Shown here: positions 57,572 to 64,000 of the stretch, piece by piece | Position numbering within the stretch: the first letter of the stretch is position 1 | Layout: every line of letters starts with the position of its first letter | Assembly (NCBI RefSeq): GCF_030269925.1 | Contig: NC_085130.1 | Coordinates: forward strand, 4,352,501 to 4,416,500 | Length of the DNA: 64,000 nt | Direction of reading: 5' to 3' | Origin: Bombyx mori | Lineage: Eukaryota; Arthropoda; Insecta; Lepidoptera; Bombycidae | Translations under genes and position numbers: made by a program | Notes under the pieces: generated by a model | Told to the model about the DNA's origin: nothing | What the model saw: the letters and a program-made list of their open reading frames with translations, nothing else | The model's database searches: none

Positions 57572-60533
57572 ACTGTGTAAGCTCTAATTTCGTAAAGACG
57601 CGCGCAGTGGGTATGTCAGCAAATCTTGTACGCGCGACTGGAGCCCGAATTATTTTGCTGTTCCTGTCGTATCTTACGTTTGACTTGGAACGTTGTGTGC
57701 TTGTTGAAGTTTTGGAAAAAAAATACTTATATTTAATACCAGATCGCCCAGAAAAAGGGCACAAGCGGGCGCATCACGAGCCATGAGCGATTGATTGAAA
57801 AAGGAAGAGGCCTAACAGTTCAGCTGTCCATTCACATAATAAAAATAAGAAAATAATGTAGCATACCAAAAGATGTACCGAAAAACTAAATTTGGCTGAG
57901 GAATGAAAAAAATCCAATACCATTTCATCACATCAAAATACGCTTTTTCTATAAATTATATACTTCATAAAAAAAAAACTAAAAAAGCAATTCTTCGCAA
58001 TTGACAAATAAAATATAGTCAATCAGTAACTAGAATGGTTTCAACGAGATTTTTATGTTGCTTTTATTCACATTCCATTACATTAAGTTTTATTTAATAC
58101 CAAACTCCGAAGGGCTTCGTCTAGACTTAAAGCTTCGGCGATACGGCGTCAGAAGCCCTTGTTAATAGCCCTGTATTAATTCATTGGAAAAAATCCCTTT
58201 TCACAAACATGGAAGCTTTTTAGAAAAATATTAATTGAAACTCTTTAGATTAATTGGGTCATAGGCTGTTATTTCAGTTCCATCATCGGCCTGAAGATAT
58301 TATTATATTCGTATTATATTTATTATACTTATTATATTATTAATTCTGACCTCATCTTTCCATCTAACCTATTTTATTCTTCCTAATTTATCTTTTAGCT
58401 ACTGAGTAGGTGGTGTTGAAATCAAAACAGTTTAGCACCACCGTACTGTCTATTTTAACTTTAACATCTTAATGTCTACATTAAGTAAAAAGGAACCAAA
58501 AAGATTTTTGTTCAAACAGCCCTATTAAATCTTCATAAACCAACAATTCCTATTTCAGTTTGAGAACGACTGAGAAGAATTGGACCAGGAACTCAGGGCT
58601 GACTATTTACTAAATATATGTAGATCATACAAAATTATTAAATCAGTACAAAAACTGACAGGAATCTGCCAATGTTTTGGTAGGCAGTGGCTTGGCTTGG
58701 TAGGCAGCGGTTTGGCTCTGCCCCTGGCATTGCTGAAGTCCATGGGCGACGGTAACCACTCACCATCAGGTGGGCCGTATGTTCGTCTACCTACAGGGGC
58801 AATAAAAAAAAAAGGATTCCTGTCCTGTTTCCTGTAGAGGAATTCCTTTAATATTATACACAATTTTAGATCCACGTACACAGAATCGCAAGAGCCAATT
58901 TTCCATATTAGTCCTTTGACTGTGTTGTTTAGTTACTTTGGAAATTGCGTCCTCCGATTTCAAACGTGAAAGTTTCGTTGTGTGGTTTTTGAAATGAGTT
59001 AAAGTGGTTCAACTCTGGCTTTTTAGTCCAGGCTTAGCATAAAGGACCTTATTAAATTAATGACTGCTTCGTAATGGTGTAGGGCAGTGTAGGCCAATCT
59101 CATTTTAGAGTTTATAGTCGCATTTGAGGGCTATAGCTGAAGTCTTTGGGATAGTATTTTAGGTGCGTTACGAGATTTTAGTTTTTAGATAACAAGAAGG
59201 AGACCATATTGATCGCTTTTTTATTAATACGTTTAATGATAATTGAGCTGCTTGAGTAGATGTAGGTATTCGTTGTTTGGTTCCTACTGGTTTTTTCAAA
59301 TTAAATTTGGAGTGTAATCGTTTGAAATACAGGTAAGGAAATTTAGGTAGGAACTCAATATTAAACAGTCTGTTTCATTGCGTTGCCACTTTATGCTCGG
59401 TTCGAAAATACCTTGACCAGCACGTTATCGAAGGAAAGCTGTTTAGTTCTTACCTTTTACTATGGTTTCTATTATGCAGATACAGAAAAAAAAAACGAAC
59501 AAATTGTGATATTTTTTTATAATTTTATACGTAGTTGAAAACGTAGATTTTATTGTTAATGTTTATAATAATAAAATGCGAATCTTAAAACTCAAAACGA
59601 ACTGGCCAATTAAATATAACAAACACCAAAAGTAAAAACAGTAAAAGTACCTCCCTATAGCTCATTGAATTGCATAATATGCTACTACTAGGCTGCACTA
59701 AAAGTATCGGGAATGGAATATTTCCACTGTTCCTGTCATATTAAAATATTTTTAATTGAAAACTCCTTGGTTTTAAAAATTGAATATCATTTATTTATTT
59801 AAAAATAGAATTCTCGGTCTTGTCACGAGGTTTTCTCAAACTTGTTTAGTCGTTGAGAAAATGGAATTGACTCGCGAAAATTCAAGAGCGATGATTTATT
59901 ATGACTTTCGAAGTGGTTTAACACAAAAACAGTGTGTTGACCGGATGATTTCTGCATTTGGTGATGAATCCCCATCTAAAACCACAATTTATCGCTGGTT
60001 TGCTGAGTTTCAACGTGGACGTGTCAAGCTCAGTGATGATACCCGTCAAGGTCGTCCAAAAACTGCAGTCACCCAAGAAAACGTTGATGCTGTGCGTAAG
60101 CTGATTGTGGAAGATCGTCATGTGACATACCGCGAAATTCAGGCAACTTTAGACATTGGCATGAGTCAAATACAAATAATCTTGCATGAACAATTAGGTG
60201 TAAAAAAGTTGTTTTCCCGATGGATACCGCATTCGCTCTGTGAAGAGCAAAAAGCGGCTCGCGTTACTTGGTGCGTCAGAACTCTCGAAAGATTCCACGC
60301 AGGATCCTCAAATGCTGTACACAACATTGTATCAGGTGACGAATCCTGGATATACGCGTACGAACCCGAAACAAAAAACCAGTCACGAGTTTGGGTGTTC
60401 GAAAATAAGTTAAAGCCAACAAAAATTCCGTTCACGGAGTGTTGCAAAAAAAATGGTGGCCACGTTTGTCTCCAAAACTGGCCATGTTACGACTATTCCT
60501 CTTGAGGGACAAAGAACGGTTAATGCAGAATGG
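57572..60533. repeat. 2.96-kb tandem duplication, unit 2
   Basis: Second unit. At its right end the mariner continues normally (GCAGAATGGTATGCTAGC), showing that this copy carries the original junction. The breakpoint shares only GG between the two sides. Confidence 0.92.
58696..58813 (+). repeat. Non-LTR retrotransposon 3' tail (family A), tandem copy 2
   Basis: Same tail as 55734-55851, in the second repeat unit. Confidence 0.75.
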
Positions 60534-60976
60534 TATGCTAGCATTTGTTTGCCACAGGTCGTTTCTGAACTCCGTAAAGAGAACTGCAACCGCCGCATCA
60601 TCCTTCATCACGACAATGCGAGTTCTCACACCGCGCACAGAACAAAAGAGTTTTTAGAGCAAGAAAACATAGAATTATTAGATCATCCCCCGTACAGCCC
60701 CGACCTAAGCCCTAATGATTTCTATACTTTCCCTAAAATAAAGAATAAATTGCGTGGACAGAGATTTTCATCACCTGAAGAAGCTGTGGACGCCTACAAA
60801 ACGGCCATTTTGGAGACCCCAACTTCCGAATGGAATGGTTGCTTCAATGATTGGTTCCATCGTATGGAAAAATGTGTCAAATTTCGCGGGGAATACTTCG
60901 AAAAGCAAAAAATACATTTTTAAATAGTAATGTTGTGACACTTCGTTAATTCCCGAAATTTTCAGTGCCGCTCTCG
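59688..60976 (+). mobile_element. Mariner element, full length with one frameshift
   Basis: About 1289 bp between TA dinucleotides (59686-59687 and 60977-60978). The left end GGCTGCACTAAAAGTATCGG and the reverse complement of the right end (AGCGGCACTGAAAATTTCGG) form imperfect terminal inverted repeats that continue into GAAT. The length is typical for mariner. It lies in intron 6 in the same orientation as the host gene. Confidence 0.85.
59861..60923 (+). pseudogene. Mariner transposase, single frameshift
   Basis: From ATG 59861 (MELTRENSRAMIYYDFRS). N-terminal helix-turn-helix region (KTTIYRWFAEFQRG, VTYREIQATLDI), linker RWIPHSL (the mariner WVPHEL-type motif), first catalytic Asp in SGDESWIYAYEP, second in HHDNASSH, third in YSPDLSPND. 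The last two are separated by 34 residues, the DD34D signature of mariner. The frame breaks in an 8-A run at about 60446-60453: the first frame ends at 60505 and the rest is read in the next frame to 60923. Overall about 353 residues, normal for the family. Likely inactive unless slippage in the A-run occurs. Confidence 0.88.
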
Positions 60977-61103
60977 TAGAGGTATAGTCCAAGGAGGGAT
61001 GACGTCAGACAGGCGACAGATCGCAAAACTTATGTCAAATCTTTATGCATAATAGAAATACATGCTGCGTCGACCTGCAAATAAGGGCAATTATATCTTA
61101 AAA

Positions 61104-61655
61104 CTAGCTGACCCGGCAGACTTCGTAGTGCCTCAATCGATAAATAAAAGACCTAAACTTTTGTATAAAATAAACAAAAGGAATCCTTCCTACGGGGGAT
61201 ACATCAAAGGAAAGACAACATTATTCGTTTTTATGTAATTCTTAGCATTTTCATATTTATTCACCTTTTAAACCTTCTCTGGACTTCTAGAAATAATTCA
61301 AGGCCAAAATTAGCCAAATCGGTCCAGCCCTTCTCGAGTTTTAGCGAGATTAACGAACAGCAATTCATTTATATATATCGACGCTTGAAAGGCAAAAGTG
61401 ACTAAGCGACAATAACTGCTTTGTACATAAACGATAGGCAATAACCATATTCGATGCGCAAAAAAATAATATTTCTAGGTCTATTAAAATCATTTCAATC
61501 CTACAGCTACTAGCTAGATTCTACTACAGCTGGATTCGTTAAAATAAATTTTGTTTTCAGGTATTTCAACTTTAAATTAGTGTACTGTAAAGTTCACGCA
61601 TTGTCGCTTAGTCACGTTTGCCTTTCAAGCGTCGATATATATATATAGATAGAAG
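61104..61655 (-). mobile_element. CTAG-ended Helitron-like element (family H5), split by a MITE
   Basis: CTAGCTGACCCGGCAGACTT at left through AACGAACAGCAATTCATTTA, interrupted at 61379-61634, then resumes in the TA/GATA tract. In intron 6. Confidence 0.6.
61379..61634. mobile_element. 256-bp MITE with 35-bp terminal inverted repeats
   Basis: 61379-61413 and 61600-61634 are inverted repeats with a single mismatch (CGACGCTTGAAAGGCAAA at the left end). They sit in a TA-repeat tract, so a TA-rich target duplication is likely but cannot be delimited. No ORF inside. Confidence 0.8.
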
Positions 61656-63357
61656 ATAGATAGATAAGGAGTAAAAGTCGTAATTCTATTATAGTAACGG
61701 TTGTGTTAAATTGAAATTTAGAATAGATAATCCTTACTGTAGGATTACGTCATCAATGAAATTGAAACATGTATAAAACATCTCCGAACAAAGAATAGCT
61801 CTTAATAAGCCAAAGATATATTTTTTTGGTACAATTTTTCCTTGTTAGGAAAGGCAAGGGGATCTAAGCCCATATAGCCTTGTCTGTTCTATATATTTTC
61901 TGAAATCATTTTTCAAAAAAGTCGAAGACAGGAAATAAAAATGTCATTAAGGCCGAAGCCAAGTCCTTTATAATTTCTTCCTGAAATAAAAATTTCAATA
62001 AGGCCGAAGCCAAGTCTTATATATTTTCCAATCATTGTAAAATGGCAAATTCGAGTTTTTACTGACAAATCCAAGTTCGAGACTTTTTTAAATCTTAGCT
62101 GGAATAAAAAAAATTAGTAAACAATAAGCCAAAGATAAATTAGCTGACTCGTTTTCTCTCAAAAGTAAAAAAAACCATTACAATAGACAACTAGTATCGA
62201 AGTTTCCTCAGGAGACGGTATTTCTTTGTTTGTTTTTACTTTTTGTAGCCACAATGAGTTTCCTTTCTGTTTTATTAAAGAAATACGAGAAATTAAATTC
62301 AGCGAAACGCGATCATTTCAATGGGTGTTTAAATGTAAAGGAATTTTTCGTCTTTTGCTACATTTCCTACCGATATAATAGATAAATCTATGAACACTAT
62401 TTTCAGATCACAGGTAGAATATTAATAAAAAAATATCACATGGGGGGAGGATGTACTCAGAAAGATCTCACTTTCGAATTCCAATTTTATATAAACTTAT
62501 AATAGATGCACCAAACACAGGAAGCAAATTAAATATAATTTAACACTGTCTCGCAAAACACACAGTGTCAAACCGACAAACTTCCTGCAATCGACTGAGT
62601 TATGAAGTATAAAAAGGCGAGCTTTTTTGGGATGGATGGTTCAAGTCTCTTTCAGACGCCTTGCCACTAGGCTAGGGCGGATTGGCGAACCCAAGGGCTC
62701 AATTAAAGACAGAATTAGCGAAGCGAGTGTCTGTTCCTATTATCTTATAAAGGCGATGACTACATACCCGCATCTAAAATTTAGAATGAAGAAATAATAT
62801 AATACATTCAATAGAACAGTGTTTTTGTTTAAACTCTAAATTAAGAAAAGGTCTTTGCCTGTATTTGTAATGGTACCTATTTCTGCTAGAACCCAACATT
62901 ACGTTTCAATGTAGTAGGCAACAAAATCATCATTGCAAATTGCAATTTTCATTCTAGTTACAACATAGAGGTCGGGAAGCTAGACGCGACTCAGCAAAAG
63001 ACAAGCGTTCTCAATTGTAGACTGTGCGAAATAAGAGTTCTTATTTTCCCCTTCCTCGATACGGAGTTTTAACACACAACAATAGACGGAAGGCTCGGAA
63101 GTTCCCCCCGGAGACGGCGAACTGTTTGTTTTTGCTCTTTTGTAACGATAATGTTTTTGGTTGCTGCGAAAATGTCGTTTCCAGCTGTTAAATCGGGCCT
63201 TTTGTGTGGCAAGTTTCGTCGTTGACACCTAGGAAGTGTCTCGTGTGACTTTTTTGATGCACATTTATGCCATTATTGGTCATTCCATTCGCACGAATGG
63301 TTGGGAATATCTGGGTCTGCAGGTCTGCTAATCCTGAGATGATCCTTTAATTGATTT
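61656..63357. other. Intron 6 segment, unassigned
   Basis: 62205-62275 and 63090-63185 share a diverged motif order (AGTTTCCTCAGGAGACGG / AGTTCCCCCCGGAGACGG, then TTTGTTTGTTTTT / TTTGTTTTTGCTC), suggesting two copies of an unidentified repeat. ATAAGGCCGAAGCCAAGTC repeats twice near 61950-62010. Confidence 0.4.
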
Positions 63358-63640
63358 TTAACATCGCATCTACCGTCACCAGAGCACAATCCATCCAAGC
63401 TATACCTGCAATCAGGCACAGTGCATTTGTTGAAATCTATTTGGCCACTTGCCATCCGGCTCTGGAATTAACTCTTCTCGCCATGGTGTGACCTGAACGC
63501 TATGTCCTTCTTCAAGGTTTGTGGAGATTACTCAGTGGTAGGGGGCGATTTGGCTGTACTCTTAGATTTATTGACGTCCATGAGTGAAGATAACGACTCA
63601 CTTCAGGTAGCCCGTATCTGCCAACAACGGCATAAAAAAT
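63358..63640 (+). repeat. Old family A retrotransposon 3' end relic
   Basis: CATCGCATCTACCGTCACCA, CCATCCGGCTCTGGAATTAA, CGCTATGTCCTTCTTCAAGG, GGCGATTTGGCTGTACTC and a terminal CATAAAAAA align in order with the family A coding end and tail. The antisense 60-codon cysteine-containing ORF at 63273-63455 overlaps it and is probably a shadow. Confidence 0.6.
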
Positions 63641-63797
63641 GATCATTTAACTAAACCAATATGTATCGCTGGCTTTCAATCACGTAATCAGAACCATTAG
63701 GGACTGTTCTGAAACTCTATTTAAGGAGATATGTCAAAGCATCACAAAATATTCTGGAGAAGAGTTAATTCCAGAGTCGGGTGTTAGTAAGGATATT

Positions 63798-63943
63798 TTT
63801 TTATTTTGTTTTATTGCTTAGATGGGTGGATGAGCTCACAGCCCACCTGTTGTTAAGTGGTTACTGGAGCCCATAGACATCTAAAACGTAAATGCGCCAC
63901 CCACCTCGAGACATAAGTTCTAAGGTCTCAGTGTAGTTACAAT
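63798..63943 (-). mobile_element. Bm1-type SINE body, truncated, before exon 7
   Basis: T-rich tail and about half of the body; identity stops at GTAGTTACAATG, 43 bases before exon 7. Confidence 0.78.
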
Positions 63944-63985
63944 GTCTTCGATTTGATGGTTTTAAAGTAGTATGACTTTTTACAG

Positions 63986-64000
63986 GTCCAATACGCGCCT
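63986..64000 (+). CDS. kirre/rst: Kirre/Roughest-family Ig receptor, start of exon 7 (partial, cut by window edge)
   Basis: The last 15 bases follow a good acceptor (TGACTTTTTACAG, 63973-63985) and encode VQYAP in phase with exon 6. In this family the segment after Ig2 begins V-[KQ]-YAP and leads into Ig domain 3, so this very short piece is assigned by phase, acceptor quality and motif together. The rest of the gene (Ig3-Ig5, transmembrane segment, cytoplasmic tail) lies beyond the window. Confidence 0.78.

Noticed and set aside
63273..63455. 60-codon minus-strand ORF with five cysteines resembling a secreted peptide
   Set aside because: It overlaps, in antisense, a decayed family A retrotransposon end that aligns over 63358-63640, and it lacks a signal peptide.
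1..64000. CRISPR arrays, operons, phage or bacterial features
   Set aside because: No regularly spaced short repeats and no prokaryotic gene organisation; introns and SINEs show a eukaryotic genome.

Overview
This window looks like lepidopteran nuclear DNA, most likely silkworm (Bombyx mori or a close relative). It is AT-rich, contains spliced exons, and is saturated with repeats typical of Bombyx: dozens of copies of a Bm1-type SINE, 3' tails of several non-LTR retrotransposons, Helitron-like elements ending in CTAG, a mariner element and small inverted-repeat elements. No bacterial operons, ribosome binding sites or CRISPR arrays are present.

The only host protein-coding gene I can support runs on the + strand from about 25.0 kb past the right edge. 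It is a homologue of the Kirre/Roughest (irregular chiasm C, IRM) family of immunoglobulin-domain cell-adhesion receptors. Seven exons are visible: 25236-25343 (signal peptide), 31750-31900, 34597-34677, 47027-47178, 49574-49665, 51407-51515, and the first 15 bases of a seventh at 63986-64000. Their phases fit and give 236 contiguous codons covering the signal peptide, Ig domain 1, Ig domain 2 and the start of Ig domain 3. About 38 kb of intron, almost all repeat debris, separates about 0.7 kb of coding sequence. A tRNA-Asp(GTC) gene lies antisense in intron 4. A tentative small secreted-peptide gene lies antisense in intron 6.

Region by region: 1-25 kb is intergenic or 5' non-coding sequence. 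It holds Bm1 copies, retrotransposon tails, Helitrons and a 2.1-kb GC-rich R1-clade retrotransposon fragment (6579-8710) inserted in a Bm1 copy with an unusually long (about 184 bp) flanking duplication. Intron 1 (25.3-31.7 kb) has a pair of about 235-bp inverted repeats and an RTE-clade tail. Intron 3 (34.7-47.0 kb) holds RTE tails, a full-length Bm1, and two kinds of tRNA-derived or CTAG-ended repeats. Intron 6 (51.5-64.0 kb) carries a nearly perfect 2.96-kb tandem duplication whose right boundary cuts through a mariner transposase, so one mariner is truncated and one is full length with a single frameshift.

Points most worth checking: the sharp shared boundary of the headless Bm1 bodies (possibly a separate element), the long duplication around the R1-clade insert, the 2.96-kb tandem duplication, the inverted-repeat pair in intron 1, nested insertions that give a relative chronology, and the antisense secreted-peptide candidate.
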